Source of the DNA: Nocardia sp. NRRL S-836
GTDB lineage: Bacteria > Actinomycetota > Actinomycetes > Mycobacteriales > Pseudonocardiaceae
Direction: 5' to 3'
Length of the DNA: 64,000 nucleotides
NCBI RefSeq assembly: GCF_001279525.1
Contig: NZ_LGDY01000138.1
Coordinates: forward strand, 62,001 to 126,000
This document shows positions 19,134 through 28,482 of this stretch, piece by piece. Under the pieces are notes generated by a model. It did not search any database and was not told the DNA's origin. It worked only from the letters and a program-made list of their open reading frames with translations. The position numbers and the translations under genes were made by a program. The first letter of the stretch is position 1; each line of letters opens with the position of its first letter.

Positions 19134-20495
19134 CTAGCGGGTCGCCAGCGCCTGCTCAGCCGCGGCGAGCCACTCACGCCACTGCGCGGCCTGCGCCTCG
19201 GCCTGCTCGGTGCGGCGCTTGTCGCCCGCGGCACGGGCCTTGGCGGCCTGCGCCTCGAACTGCTCCACCCGCTCGCGGAACTGCGCCACGCGGGCCTCGG
19301 CCTCGGGGTCGGAACGACGCCACTGCGCGTCCACCGCACCCCGCACCCGCTCCTCGATCGCGCGCAGCTTGCCCTCGAGCTCACGGATGCGCTCGCGCGG
19401 CACCTTGCCGATGGCGTCCCAGCGTTCCTGGATCTTGTAGAGGTGGTTGCGGGCCGCCTCGAGGTCGCCCGTCGGGTCGATCGTCTCCGCCTCGGCGAGC
19501 AGCTCCTCCTTCAGCTTCGCGTTGGCCGTGAACTCGGCGTCCCGCTCGCTGAAGGCCTCGGACCGCTTCTGGAAGAACGCGTCCTGCGCGGCGCGGAACC
19601 GCTGCCACAGCGCGTCGTCGGCCTCCTTGGGCGCACGCCCGGCGGCCTTCCACTCGACCATCAGCTCCTTGTAGCGACCGGCGGTGGCGCCCCAGTCGTC
19701 GGAGTCGATGAGCTTCTCGGCCTCCTCGACGAGCGCCTGCTTGGAGGCCTTCGCCACCGTGCGCTGCCGGTCGAGGTCGGCGAAGTGGGAGCCGCGACGG
19801 CGGTTGAACGCGTCGCGCGCCTTCGAGAACCGGCGCCACAGCTGCTCGTCGGTCTTGCGGTCGACGCCGCGGATGGTCTTCCACTCGTCGAGGATCTGCC
19901 GCAACCGGTCGCCGGCGACCTTCCACTGGGTCGACTCGTTCGCGATCGACTCGGCCTCGTCGACCAGCGCCTGCTTGCGGGCGACGGACTGGGCGCGGGC
20001 GGCCTCCTTGGCCTCCTTGGCCTTCTCCATGCCCGCCTCGGCCAGCGCCAGCACGTGCTCGACCCGAGCGGCCAGCGCCTTCAGGTCACCGACCACGGCG
20101 GCCTGCGCGAGCTGCTCCTTGACGTGCTTCGCGCTGGTCAGGGCGTGCTTGGGGTCGCCTGCGCCGGACGCGAGCCGCGACACCAGCAGCTCGACCTCGG
20201 TGCGCAGGTCGTCGAACCGGCGCGCGAAGTGCGCGAGGCCCTCGACCGGCTCGCCCGCCTGCCACGACCCGACGGCGCGCTCGCCGTCCTCGGTCTTCAC
20301 GTAAACGGTGCCGTCGGCGTCCACGCGCCCCCAGCGGTCAGGGTGGTCCGACGCCACGGGGACGGCCGGAGGCGTCGCCGCCGCGGTCTCCTTCGGCGTT
20401 TCCTCGACTCCACCCTCGACCGCGGTGCCGTTCTCGACCTCAGTCTCGACGGTCTCGACCGCGACGGTCTCCGGTGTGCTGTCCTGCTCCGACAT
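19134..20495 (-). CDS. DUF349 domain coiled-coil protein (Rv2731-like)
   Basis: A 453-residue, highly charged, helical protein. An acidic low-complexity N-terminus (about 60 residues rich in Glu, Thr and Val) precedes repeated DUF349 units, each built around a W-K motif: STQWKVAGDRLRQILDEWK, DDWGATAGRYKELMVEWK and GDLEAARNHLYKIQERWD. ATG at 20495 has GGGAGGAA 7 nt upstream. The length matches the mycobacterial homologue. Function unknown; the conserved neighbourhood with tRNA-modification and ribosome-associated genes hints at an RNA-related role, but that is speculation. Confidence 0.88.
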   Translation of the reverse strand: MSEQDSTPETVAVETVETEVENGTAVEGGVEETPKETAAATPPAVPVASDHPDRWGRVDADGTVYVKTEDGERAVGSWQAGEPVEGLAHFARRFDDLRTEVELLVSRLASGAGDPKHALTSAKHVKEQLAQAAVVGDLKALAARVEHVLALAEAGMEKAKEAKEAARAQSVARKQALVDEAESIANESTQWKVAGDRLRQILDEWKTIRGVDRKTDEQLWRRFSKARDAFNRRRGSHFADLDRQRTVAKASKQALVEEAEKLIDSDDWGATAGRYKELMVEWKAAGRAPKEADDALWQRFRAAQDAFFQKRSEAFSERDAEFTANAKLKEELLAEAETIDPTGDLEAARNHLYKIQERWDAIGKVPRERIRELEGKLRAIEERVRGAVDAQWRRSDPEAEARVAQFRERVEQFEAQAAKARAAGDKRRTEQAEAQAAQWREWLAAAEQALATR

Positions 20496-20665
20496 CGCCG
20501 GTTCCTCCCATCTGACGCCCGTGCCAGCCACGAGCGCCCCGCCAGCGGCGGGGCCGATGCAATACGGGCGCTGAGGGGTCTCCCGTCCCCAGTTCCCCGC
20601 GCGCATTCAAACAGGTCAGAGCTCGACTCGGTACTGGGAGTCCACGATAGGTAGCCTGGTTCGTC

Positions 20666-21346
20666 GTGATCACCCGTGCCGCGGTGGTGCCGCACCCGCC
20701 GCTTCTGGTGCCAGAACTGGTCGCGGGAGCCGCCGCAGAGACCGCCCCCGTCCGGGCCGCAACCGTTGCCGCAGCAGGGAAGTTGCCCGGTCCGTGGGTC
20801 GCTGTCGCGGTCGACGTCGGCGGCCCGGCGACGTTCGTGCCACCGCTCACCGGAACTTTTCTCGGCTACGGGGTCGACGTGCCGGTGACCCTGGGGGGTG
20901 ACGGGCGCCCGGACCCCCGGATCCCGTTGCCGGTGCTCATCACCGCGTGGCTGCGCGAACGCTGCGCGGTCGAGGTGTCACGCGTTGAGCTCGTGCCCCC
21001 TGACCTGGCACCCGCCGACTGTGTCGAGTTTGGACGAGAGCTCGCCGGGCAGGACTGCGGCCTGCTCGTCCTCGGCGACGGCTCCACCCGCCACGGCCCG
21101 CGTTCGCCCGGCGCGAACGACGATCGTTCGGGACCGTTCGACGAGCACGTGCACGCCCTGCTGGCCGCCGCCGACACCGCCGGCCTGCTCGCACTCGACC
21201 CCGGACTCGCCCGCGAGCTGGGCGCGCAGGGCCGCGCGGCGTGGCAGGTCCTCGCCGGCGTGCCCGGTCCGTGGCGCTGCGCGAGCGCCGAGTTCTTCGC
21301 ACCGTTCGGCGTGGGCTACCACGTCGCAGTCTGGGAGCGCCCGTGA
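20666..21346 (+). CDS. LigB-like (class III extradiol dioxygenase subunit B fold) protein
   Basis: A 226-residue protein starting [18 protein letters not shown], a signature of a conserved actinobacterial family with the LigB/MEMO fold found between the DUF349 gene and miaA (Rv2728c position in mycobacteria). [10 protein letters not shown] and [13 protein letters not shown] are further family features. Whether it has dioxygenase activity is unknown. TAGCCT at 20652-20657 lies 8 nt before the GTG, suggesting a leaderless mRNA. Its stop overlaps the miaA start by 4 nt. Confidence 0.82.
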   Translation: MITRAAVVPHPPLLVPELVAGAAAETAPVRAATVAAAGKLPGPWVAVAVDVGGPATFVPPLTGTFLGYGVDVPVTLGGDGRPDPRIPLPVLITAWLRERCAVEVSRVELVPPDLAPADCVEFGRELAGQDCGLLVLGDGSTRHGPRSPGANDDRSGPFDEHVHALLAAADTAGLLALDPGLARELGAQGRAAWQVLAGVPGPWRCASAEFFAPFGVGYHVAVWERP

Positions 21347-22266
21347 CCACACCCCCGAAGAGGGTTCCCATCGCCGTCGTCGGCCCCACCGCGACCGGCA
21401 AGTCCGACCTGGCCGTCGCCCTCGCGGAGTGGTTCGGCGGCGAGGTCGTCAACGCCGACGCCATGCAGCTCTACCGCGGCATGGACATCGGCACGGCCAA
21501 GATGCCCCCCGCCGAACGCCGCGGCGTCCCGCACCACCTGCTCGACGTCCTCGACGTCACCGAGACCGCGTCCGTCGCCGCCTACCAGCGCGAGACCCGC
21601 GCCGTGGTCGAACGCCTCCTCGCTGCCGGGAAGACGCCGGTGCTCGTCGGCGGCTCGGGGCTGTACGTGCAGGCCGTGCTCGACGACCTGAAGTTCCCCG
21701 GCACCGACGACGCCGTGCGCGAGCGGTACGAGGCGGAGCTGGCCTCGGCCGGCCCGGAGGCGCTGCACCGGCGGTTGCGGGAGCTCGACCCGGCCGCCGC
21801 GATCGCGATCCTGCCGTCGAACGGCCGCCGCATCGTGCGCGCGCTGGAGGTCATCGAGCTGACGGGGGAGCCGTTCTCCGCCAACCTGCCCAAACCCGGC
21901 CCCGCCCGCTACGGCACCGTCCAGATCGGGGTCGACCGCGAGGTGTCCGAACTGGACACCCGAGTCGACCTGCGCGTGGACGCGATGTTCGCGGCCGGGC
22001 TGGAGGACGAGGTGCGCGCGCTGGTGAAGCTCGGCCTGCGCGAGGGCAGGACCGCCTCGCGTGCCCTCGGCTACCAGCAGGTGCTGTCCGCAATGGACGG
22101 AGCGTGCACCATCGACTTCGCCGCCGAGGAGACCAAGCGCGCCACCCGCCGGTTCGTGCGCAGGCAGCGCTCCTGGTTCCGGCGTGACCGGCGCATCACC
22201 TGGTTGGACGGTGCGCGGCCCGATCTGGTGGAGGCCGCCGGTACCCTGGTGCCGTGGAGTTCGTGA
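21343..22266 (+). CDS. miaA: tRNA dimethylallyltransferase
   Basis: Transfers a dimethylallyl group to N6 of A37 in tRNAs reading UNN codons; MiaB then methylthiolates it. 307 residues. P-loop [12 protein letters not shown], followed by [17 protein letters not shown] and [24 protein letters not shown] and [11 protein letters not shown] are standard. The GTG at 21343 overlaps the preceding stop (GTGA). A longer frame from 21241 is antisense-free but reads through the upstream gene and is rejected. Confidence 0.95.
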   Translation: MTTPPKRVPIAVVGPTATGKSDLAVALAEWFGGEVVNADAMQLYRGMDIGTAKMPPAERRGVPHHLLDVLDVTETASVAAYQRETRAVVERLLAAGKTPVLVGGSGLYVQAVLDDLKFPGTDDAVRERYEAELASAGPEALHRRLRELDPAAAIAILPSNGRRIVRALEVIELTGEPFSANLPKPGPARYGTVQIGVDREVSELDTRVDLRVDAMFAAGLEDEVRALVKLGLREGRTASRALGYQQVLSAMDGACTIDFAAEETKRATRRFVRRQRSWFRRDRRITWLDGARPDLVEAAGTLVPWSS

Positions 22267-23069
22267 AGGGGCACGGCACGGAGAACGACTTCGTCGTCCT
22301 GCCCGACCTCGATGACCGGCTGGACCTGACGGTGGCGCGCGTCCAGGCGCTGTGCGACCGGCAGCGCGGCCTCGGCGCGGACGGCGTGCTGCGCGTCGTG
22401 CGGTCCGACGGCAAGTGGTTCATGGACTACCGCAACGCCGACGGCTCCATCGCCGAGATGTGCGGCAACGGCCTGCGCCTGTTCGCCCGCTACCTCGTCG
22501 ACGCCGGCCACCAGCCGCAGGGCACGTTCGTCGTCGCCACGCGGGCCGGCGACCGGACGGTGACGACGCACCCGGACGGCTCGGTCACCAACGACATGGG
22601 CCCCGCGCGCGTCACCGGCACCTCCATCGCCGCCGTCAACGGCCAGGGCTTCGGCGGCTTCGCGGTCGACGTCGGCAACCCGCACCTCGCGTGCGTCGTC
22701 GACACCCCGGTCGACGGCTTCGACCTCACCGTGCCACCCGGCTACGACCCGGTGATGTTCCCGCACGGCGTCAACGTCGAGCTCATCAACGTCCTCACGC
22801 CCGCCTCCGACGCCGGGGAGCGGGGTGCCCTCAGGATGCGCGTCTACGAGCGCGGCGTGGGCGAGACCCGGTCCTGCGGCACCGGCACCGTGGCGTCGGT
22901 CGCCTCGTGGCTGGCCGGCCAGGGCCGGACGACCGGCTCGGCCACGGTCGACGTCCTCGGCGGCCAGGTGACCGTGACGATCGCGCCGACGACCTCGACG
23001 CTCACCGGCCCCGCCGTGCTCGTCGCGCGCGGCGAGCTCGACAAGTCCTGGTGGGACGCCCTCGTCTGA
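22254..23069 (+). CDS. dapF: Diaminopimelate epimerase
   Basis: Interconverts LL- and meso-diaminopimelate for lysine and peptidoglycan synthesis. 271 residues. The two catalytic cysteines are in MCGNGLRLF and RSCGTGTVA, and [14 protein letters not shown] is the N-terminal signature. The GTG start overlaps the end of miaA by 13 nt, so the genes are probably coupled. Confidence 0.95.
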   Translation: MEFVKGHGTENDFVVLPDLDDRLDLTVARVQALCDRQRGLGADGVLRVVRSDGKWFMDYRNADGSIAEMCGNGLRLFARYLVDAGHQPQGTFVVATRAGDRTVTTHPDGSVTNDMGPARVTGTSIAAVNGQGFGGFAVDVGNPHLACVVDTPVDGFDLTVPPGYDPVMFPHGVNVELINVLTPASDAGERGALRMRVYERGVGETRSCGTGTVASVASWLAGQGRTTGSATVDVLGGQVTVTIAPTTSTLTGPAVLVARGELDKSWWDALV

Positions 23070-23103
23070 CGAGCTCCGGGCACCGACGCCGCCGACCGGT
23101 GTC

Positions 23104-23985
23104 TCAGCCGAGCTCGTAGACCTCGATCTTCCCGAGCCGCTCCGGCTTGACCACGCCGGGGTGCGAGTCCGGGGCGGTCAGGCACACGAGCTTGTCGCCG
23201 ACGACGGCGACGGCGAAGCACGTCTGCGTCGTCTCCACCCGGTGCGTGACCGTGCCGCCCTCGGTCACCCGGAACACCGCGGGCTGCAACGCCGGCGCCA
23301 CCCACACGCCGTCCCCGTCGCCGGCGATGCCGTCCGGCGCGATGCCGAGCTCCTTCACATCGGCCCACAACCTGCGGTTTTGCAACGATCCGTTGCGGTC
23401 GACCGAAAACGAGGTGAGCTGGAACGCAACGGTCTCGGCGACGACGAGGATGCTGCCGCTCTCCGACTGGCCGGTCGGGTCGGGCAGCAGCGCCATGCCG
23501 TTGGGGAACTTGAGGTCCTCGGCGGCGACGGAGACGGAGCCGTCGGGCTCGACGAGCGCGAGCGCGGCGCCCTGCGGGTCGAAGTCCGGTTCGAGCAGCC
23601 GGGCGACGCCGACGTCGTCGATCAGCCCGTGCAGGTCGAAGCCGAAGTTGCCGACGTACGCGCGGCCCTCGCCGTCGACGAGCATGTCGTTGGCGTGGTA
23701 GCTCGCGATATCCGATATATCGGCGTGCATGACGAGGTCGTCGCCGTCCAAGCGGCGGACGGTGCGGTCGAGCATCGACACGACGAGCAGGCGGCCGTCG
23801 GGCAGCCAGCCGAGGCCGGACGGCTGGCCGTCGAAGGCGACGACGACCTCGTCCTCGCCCGTCGCGAGGTCGAGTGCGTGCACCTCGCCCGCGTAGAAGT
23901 CCGAGTAGTAGAGGCGCCCGTCGGGGCCGCGCCGCGGTCCCTCGCCGAAGTGGAGACCGTCCCGCAGCACCGAGGTGTCAGCCAT
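23104..23985 (-). CDS. SMP-30/gluconolactonase-like beta-propeller protein
   Basis: A 293-residue protein of the SMP-30/gluconolactonase/LRE family: FGEGPRRGPDGRLYYSDF near the N-terminus, LPDGRLLVVSMLDRTVRRLDGD, HANDMLVDGEGRAYVGNFGFD, LKFPNGMALLPD and APDGIAGDGDGVWVA carry the Glu, Asn and Asp positions that bind the metal in this fold. It probably hydrolyses a lactone, substrate unknown. The ATG at 23985 lies 8 nt inside the end of the upstream MFS gene, so the two form a coupled operon. A degenerate dispersed repeat (23377-23412) and a GATATATC palindrome (23712-23723) lie inside the gene. Confidence 0.85.
   Translation of the reverse strand: MADTSVLRDGLHFGEGPRRGPDGRLYYSDFYAGEVHALDLATGEDEVVVAFDGQPSGLGWLPDGRLLVVSMLDRTVRRLDGDDLVMHADISDIASYHANDMLVDGEGRAYVGNFGFDLHGLIDDVGVARLLEPDFDPQGAALALVEPDGSVSVAAEDLKFPNGMALLPDPTGQSESGSILVVAETVAFQLTSFSVDRNGSLQNRRLWADVKELGIAPDGIAGDGDGVWVAPALQPAVFRVTEGGTVTHRVETTQTCFAVAVVGDKLVCLTAPDSHPGVVKPERLGKIEVYELG
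23377..23412 (+). repeat. Dispersed palindromic repeat, degenerate copy inside the SMP-30 gene
   Basis: Aligning this stretch with the reverse complement of copy A gives about 29 identities over 36 columns with one gap, including TTTGCAACGA and GCGGTCG. It encodes about residues 192-203 of the SMP-30 protein (around SFSVDRNGSLQNR) without breaking the frame. The alignment was made by eye. Confidence 0.5.
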
Positions 23986-25219
23986 GGGCCTCGACGCTAG
24001 CCGCGCTCGGCAGGTCACGCATAGCCCTCAACGGCGACAACAGCACCCACACCACTCCGAGCACGGAGCCGACGAGCGAGATCCACAGCGTCGGCACGAT
24101 CCCCAGCCACGAGCCCAGCCCGCCGCCCGCGAGCGCACCCAGCGGCGTCGCGCCCCACACCACCCAGCGGATCGAGGCGTTCATCCGGCCCAGCAGGTGG
24201 TCCGGGCAGATCGCCTGCCGGTAGCTCACCTGGCCGACGTTGTAGACGACGATGCCGAACGTCGAGATCGCGAGCCCGGCCATCGGCAGCACGAGCCCCC
24301 AGCCACCGGAGACGAACGGCAGCGCCAGGGTGAACGGCCAGGTCAGGACCGGGACCAGCCAGATCATCCTGGCCTGCCCGACCAGGGTGCCGAGCTTGTA
24401 CGCCACCGCCGCGCCGAGCACGCCACCGACACCGCCCGCGCTCAGCACCAGGCCCGCGGTGCCCTCGCCGAGCCCGGCGGTGTTGAGCAGGAAGAGGATC
24501 AGCACGGCGTTCTGGATGCCGTGGAAGAAGTTCGACGTGCCGGTGCAGGCCACGATCGCCCGCAGCGTCACGTTGCCGAAGACGAACCGCAGCCCCTCCA
24601 TCACCTCGCGGCGCAGGTCTGGCACCGCGTGCCGTTCCGGCGCTGGCTCCGCGGACCGGATGCGGAACAGGAAGAACGCCGAGCTCAGGTAGCCCAGCCC
24701 GGTGGCGAGCACGCCGTTGGCCGCGCCGAGGAACTGCGCGACGTACCCCCCGATCGCGGGTCCGGACACCTCGGCGACCGACATGCTGGCCTGCAGCTTC
24801 GAGTTGCCCTCGACGAGCTGCTCACGCCCGACCAGCGACGGCAGGTACGACTGGTAGGCCACGTCGAAGAACACCGTGCACACACCCACCGCGAGGCTCA
24901 CGACGACCAGCTGCGGCAGGCCCAGCACGCCCAGCCACCACGCCACCGGCACGCTCAGCATCACCGCGGCGCGGACCACGTCCATCGCGATCATCAACGG
25001 CCTGCGGCGCACCCGGTCGACCCACACGCCCGCCGGCAGCCCGATGAGCAGGAACGCCATCGTGCCCGCCGCGGCCAGCAGCCCCATCTCGAACGGTGTC
25101 GCGTTCAGCACACCCGCCGCGAGCAGCGGGACCACCGTCATGCCGATCGTCGAGCCGAACTGGCTGATCGTGTCGCCGGCCCAGAGCCTGCGGAAGTCGC
25201 GATGCTCCCAAAGCGTCAT
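23978..25219 (-). CDS. Major facilitator superfamily transporter (multidrug-efflux-like)
   Basis: A 413-residue membrane protein with about 10-12 hydrophobic helices. It starts MTLWEHRDFRRLWAGDTISQ, a signature of the actinobacterial MFS_3/EntS-like efflux group, and has the loop motif GVWVDRVRRRP between helices 2 and 3. The substrate is unknown. It is divergent from an ArsR-type regulator that has an inverted-repeat operator in the 54-bp gap. Its last codons overlap the SMP-30 gene. Confidence 0.88.
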   Translation of the reverse strand: MTLWEHRDFRRLWAGDTISQFGSTIGMTVVPLLAAGVLNATPFEMGLLAAAGTMAFLLIGLPAGVWVDRVRRRPLMIAMDVVRAAVMLSVPVAWWLGVLGLPQLVVVSLAVGVCTVFFDVAYQSYLPSLVGREQLVEGNSKLQASMSVAEVSGPAIGGYVAQFLGAANGVLATGLGYLSSAFFLFRIRSAEPAPERHAVPDLRREVMEGLRFVFGNVTLRAIVACTGTSNFFHGIQNAVLILFLLNTAGLGEGTAGLVLSAGGVGGVLGAAVAYKLGTLVGQARMIWLVPVLTWPFTLALPFVSGGWGLVLPMAGLAISTFGIVVYNVGQVSYRQAICPDHLLGRMNASIRWVVWGATPLGALAGGGLGSWLGIVPTLWISLVGSVLGVVWVLLSPLRAMRDLPSAASVEAHG

Positions 25220-25237
25220 GGCGGGGAGTCTGCGCTG

Positions 25238-25261
25238 AGTGATTGGAAACTGTCAATCACT
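25238..25261. promoter_or_regulatory. Operator-like inverted repeat between MFS and ArsR-type genes
   Basis: A perfect 8-bp inverted repeat, AGTGATTG (25238-25245) and CAATCACT (25254-25261), separated by 8 bp. The right arm directly abuts a TAGACT -10 box (25262-25267) for the regulator, whose GTG follows 6 nt later. A repressor bound here would block both divergent promoters. The binding protein is inferred to be the adjacent regulator. Confidence 0.65.
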
Positions 25262-25273
25262 TAGACTGCGGTC

Positions 25274-25774
25274 GTGCCCCTCTCCGAGAAGCGTCGTCCC
25301 GCGACCAGCGAGGAAGCCGCTGCCCTGAGCTCTGACCTGCGGTTGCGGATGATCCGCATGACGTTCGACCGCCCGCTGACCAACAAGGAGCTGGCGCAAC
25401 GGCTGGGCAAGGACCCGGCCACGACGCTGCACCACGTGCGCAAGCTCGTCGCCGCCGGATTCCTGGAGGCGATGCCGCCGCGCGCGGGCAACCGGGGCGC
25501 GAAAGAAATCCCCTATCGGTCGACAGGCCTGTCCTGGGAGCTCGACAACAGCGAAAATGTGGTCGCCGTCGGCGAGGCGATGTTGCACGCTTTCCTCGGC
25601 GAGGTCGCCGACATCGGGCTCCGTGACGTGGATCAGAGCCGCCTGGTCGTGACCGTCGACCCGGAGGAACTAAAGCAGCGGCTCGCGTCGTTGATGGAGG
25701 AGTTGGCCGCGCAACCGGTCAGGCCGGAAGTTCCCCGTGTGGCGATCTACCTCGCGGTGTATCCGGGGGACTGA
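25274..25774 (+). CDS. ArsR-type winged helix-turn-helix regulator
   Basis: A 166-residue protein with an N-terminal winged helix: LSSDLRLRMIRMTFDRPLT, KELAQRLGKDPATTLHHVRK as the helix-turn-helix, and AAGFLEAMPPR as the wing approach. The C-terminal 90 residues form a likely effector or dimer domain (VTVDPEELKQRLASLMEEL). There is no ribosome binding site; TAGACT 6 nt before the GTG suggests a leaderless mRNA. It probably represses the divergent MFS and SMP-30 genes and itself. Confidence 0.85.
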   Translation: MPLSEKRRPATSEEAAALSSDLRLRMIRMTFDRPLTNKELAQRLGKDPATTLHHVRKLVAAGFLEAMPPRAGNRGAKEIPYRSTGLSWELDNSENVVAVGEAMLHAFLGEVADIGLRDVDQSRLVVTVDPEELKQRLASLMEELAAQPVRPEVPRVAIYLAVYPGD

Positions 25775-25799
25775 AGGTCCATGGGACGATGAAGGGCAA

Positions 25800-27257
25800 A
25801 TGACGGAAAACATCCAGAGCGCAGAGTTCGACCCGGAGTTCGACGAGAAGTGGGACGACGACTTCTCGACGGGCGACTACGAGCGCGCCGAACGTGCCGC
25901 GCTGCGCCGTGTCGCCGGGTTGTCCACCGAACTCGAGGACATCACCGAGGTCGAGTACCGGCAGCTGCGCCTCGAACGGGTCGTGCTCGTCGGGGTGTGG
26001 ACCGAGGGCACGGCCGCGGACTCCGAGGCCTCGCTGGCCGAGCTGGCCCGCCTCGCCGAAACCGCTGGTTCCGAGGTTCTCGAAGGCGTGGTGCAACGGC
26101 GTGACAAGCCGGACCCCGCGACCTACATCGGCTCCGGCAAGGTCGCCGAGCTGCGTGACGTGGTGCAGGCGACCGGCGCGGACACGGTGATCTGCGACGG
26201 TGAGCTCTCGCCCGGCCAGCTCCGGCAGCTGGAGGAGCGGCTCAAGGTCAAGGTCATCGACCGCACCGCGCTCATCCTGGACATCTTCGCGCAGCACGCG
26301 CGGTCCAAGGAGGGCAAGGCGCAGGTCGAGCTGGCCCAGCTGCAGTACCTGATGCCGCGCCTGCGCGGCTGGGGTGAGACGTTGTCGCGGCAGGCCGGTG
26401 GTCGTGCCGGTGGCGGCAACGGCGGTGTGGGTCTGCGCGGTCCCGGTGAGACGAAGATCGAGACCGACCGGCGCCGCATCCGCGACCGCATCGCGAAGCT
26501 CCGCCGCGAGCTCGCCGCGATCAAGGTCATCCGCGAGACCAAGCGCAGCCGCCGCGTCGCGAACGAGATCCCGAGCGTCGCCATCGCCGGGTACACCAAC
26601 GCGGGCAAGTCCTCGCTGCTCAACGCGCTGACCGACGCCGGTGTGCTGGTGGAGGACGCGCTGTTCGCCACCCTCGACCCGACGACGCGCCGCTCGCTGA
26701 CGCCCGAGGGCCTGCCGTACACGCTGACCGACACCGTCGGTTTCGTCCGGCACCTGCCGCACCAGCTGGTCGAGGCGTTCCGCTCCACGCTGGAGGAGGT
26801 CGGCCAGGCCGACCTGCTCGTGCACGTGGTCGACGGCTCCGACGCCATGCCGGAGAGCCAGGTCAAGGCGGTGCGCGAGGTGCTCGCCGAGATCAACGAG
26901 CGCAACGACGTGCCCATGCCGCGCGAGCTGCTGGTCGTCAACAAGATCGACGCGGTGGGCGACCTGGGCCTGGCCCGGCTGCGGCACCTGTTCCCGGACG
27001 CGTCGTTCGTGTCGGCGCACTCCGGCGTCGGCATCGAGGAGCTGCGGGCCCGCATCGCCGAGCTGATGCCGCGGCCCGAGGTCGTGGTCGAGGCGCTCGT
27101 GCCGTACGCCCGCGGCGAGGTCGTCGCCCGCGTGCACCGCGACGGCGAGGTGCTGTCCGAGAAGCACACGGAGTCGGGCACGCTGCTCAGCGCCCGCGTG
27201 CGCCCGGACCTCGCCGGCGTGCTCGAACCGTTCGCGACGAACGGATCGCTTGCTTGA
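25800..27257 (+). CDS. hflX: Ribosome-associated GTPase HflX
   Basis: A 485-residue GTPase that splits or rescues stalled ribosomes in other bacteria. The N-terminal HflX domain includes GSGKVAELRDVVQATGADTV (20 residues), and a Gly-rich linker (RAGGGNGGVGLRGPGETKIE) leads to the GTPase domain: G1 GYTNAGKSSLLNAL, G2/G3 TLDPTTRR and DTVGFVRHLPHQLVEAFRST, G4 NKID. The ATG at 25800 follows GAAGGG. An earlier start at 25737 would overlap the regulator gene and is not needed. Confidence 0.95.
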   Translation: MTENIQSAEFDPEFDEKWDDDFSTGDYERAERAALRRVAGLSTELEDITEVEYRQLRLERVVLVGVWTEGTAADSEASLAELARLAETAGSEVLEGVVQRRDKPDPATYIGSGKVAELRDVVQATGADTVICDGELSPGQLRQLEERLKVKVIDRTALILDIFAQHARSKEGKAQVELAQLQYLMPRLRGWGETLSRQAGGRAGGGNGGVGLRGPGETKIETDRRRIRDRIAKLRRELAAIKVIRETKRSRRVANEIPSVAIAGYTNAGKSSLLNALTDAGVLVEDALFATLDPTTRRSLTPEGLPYTLTDTVGFVRHLPHQLVEAFRSTLEEVGQADLLVHVVDGSDAMPESQVKAVREVLAEINERNDVPMPRELLVVNKIDAVGDLGLARLRHLFPDASFVSAHSGVGIEELRARIAELMPRPEVVVEALVPYARGEVVARVHRDGEVLSEKHTESGTLLSARVRPDLAGVLEPFATNGSLA

Positions 27258-28219
27258 TCCCGCCTCCACCGGTGGACGTGTGCCCGGTAGCCATGCAGGA
27301 GCTCTCCGGGCTCACGTCCGACGGCAAGCAGTTCTACGCCGTCAGCGACAGCGACGACGGCACGCTGCGCATCCAGGTCCTCGGGCGCGACTGCGTTGTG
27401 AAGCGCACGATCACCGCGCCCGTGGACCCGTACGACGTCGAAGACCTGGCGATGGCGCCGGACGGCACCCTGTGGGCCTCCGACACGGGCGACAACAACA
27501 AGTCCCGTGCCACGGTCGCGTTGCACAAGGTGTCGCCCTCCGGCGCCGTCGAACGGTTCCGCCTCACCTACCCGGACGGCAAGCACGACGCCGAGGCGCT
27601 GCTCCTCGACCGGTCCGGCACGCCGTACATCATCACGAAGGAACCGCTCGGCTCCGCGCTGGTGTACCGCCCGACCGCCCCGCTCCGGACTGACGCGCCG
27701 GTGCCGTTGGAGCAGGTTGCCCGCGTGTCGCTGTCGACGACCGACACACCGGGCGGCCCGCTGGAGGGCACCCTCGACTCACGCCTGGTGACCGGTGCCG
27801 CCGCGATGCGCGACGGCTCCGTCGTCGCGTTGCGCACCTACACCGACGCCTACCTCTACCCGGTCCCCGACGGCGACCTGGTGAAGGCGCTGTCCGGCGA
27901 CCCGGTCCGCGTGCCGCTCGCGAACGAGCCACAGGGCGAGGCCATCGCGTTCGACCCGGACGGCACCCTGCTCTCCGCCTCCGAGGGCGCCGGCACCCCG
28001 ATCCGTTCGGTCGCGGGCGCCGCCGCCCTCGCGAAAGCCGCGCCGCCGACGACCACGACCCCACCGCCCGCGGCCGAGCAACAGCAGCAACAGCAGTCGG
28101 CGCCGTCGGAGACCGCGACGCCCTCGTCGTGGGGCAACTGGCCACTCGCGCTGAGCCTCGGCGGCCTCGTGCTCGTCGGCGCCCTCGTCATCGGCCTGCG
28201 CCTGCGCCGCCGCGCCTGA
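27254..28219 (+). CDS. Beta-propeller protein with C-terminal membrane anchor, coupled to hflX
   Basis: A 321-residue protein. Residues about 10-255 contain repeated beta-propeller-like strands (LSGLTSDGKQFYAVSDSDD, EDLAMAPDGTLWASDTGDN and DAEALLLDRSGTPYIITKE). A low-complexity linker rich in Thr, Pro and Gln (including six consecutive Gln) follows, then one transmembrane helix (about 295-315) and LRLRRRA. The only start consistent with the frame is a TTG overlapping the hflX stop (TTGA), which leaves no signal peptide, odd for a protein with a secreted-type anchor. Function unknown. Confidence 0.75.
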   Translation: MIPPPPVDVCPVAMQELSGLTSDGKQFYAVSDSDDGTLRIQVLGRDCVVKRTITAPVDPYDVEDLAMAPDGTLWASDTGDNNKSRATVALHKVSPSGAVERFRLTYPDGKHDAEALLLDRSGTPYIITKEPLGSALVYRPTAPLRTDAPVPLEQVARVSLSTTDTPGGPLEGTLDSRLVTGAAAMRDGSVVALRTYTDAYLYPVPDGDLVKALSGDPVRVPLANEPQGEAIAFDPDGTLLSASEGAGTPIRSVAGAAALAKAAPPTTTTPPPAAEQQQQQQSAPSETATPSSWGNWPLALSLGGLVLVGALVIGLRLRRRA

Positions 28220-28482
28220 CCCACACGCTGCTGACTCAGCCGATCCGCGACGACCGCGTCGTCACCCTCGTAGCTCTCGTCACCCGAGCTGCCCGGTGCT
28301 ACGCCAGCGGCGTCGTTCACCGCGGTCGACGCGACGCACGGCTCTGCTCGCTCACGACCTCGCACCTTCGGTGATGTCGTGCGAAGCGTTTGCGCCGACG
28401 CCAACGAGGCACTCGCGCCGGGTGCGGCGGACGAAAGCCACACCAGCCCCCTCGCCGCACCCGATCCCGAGCACCGTTCGTC

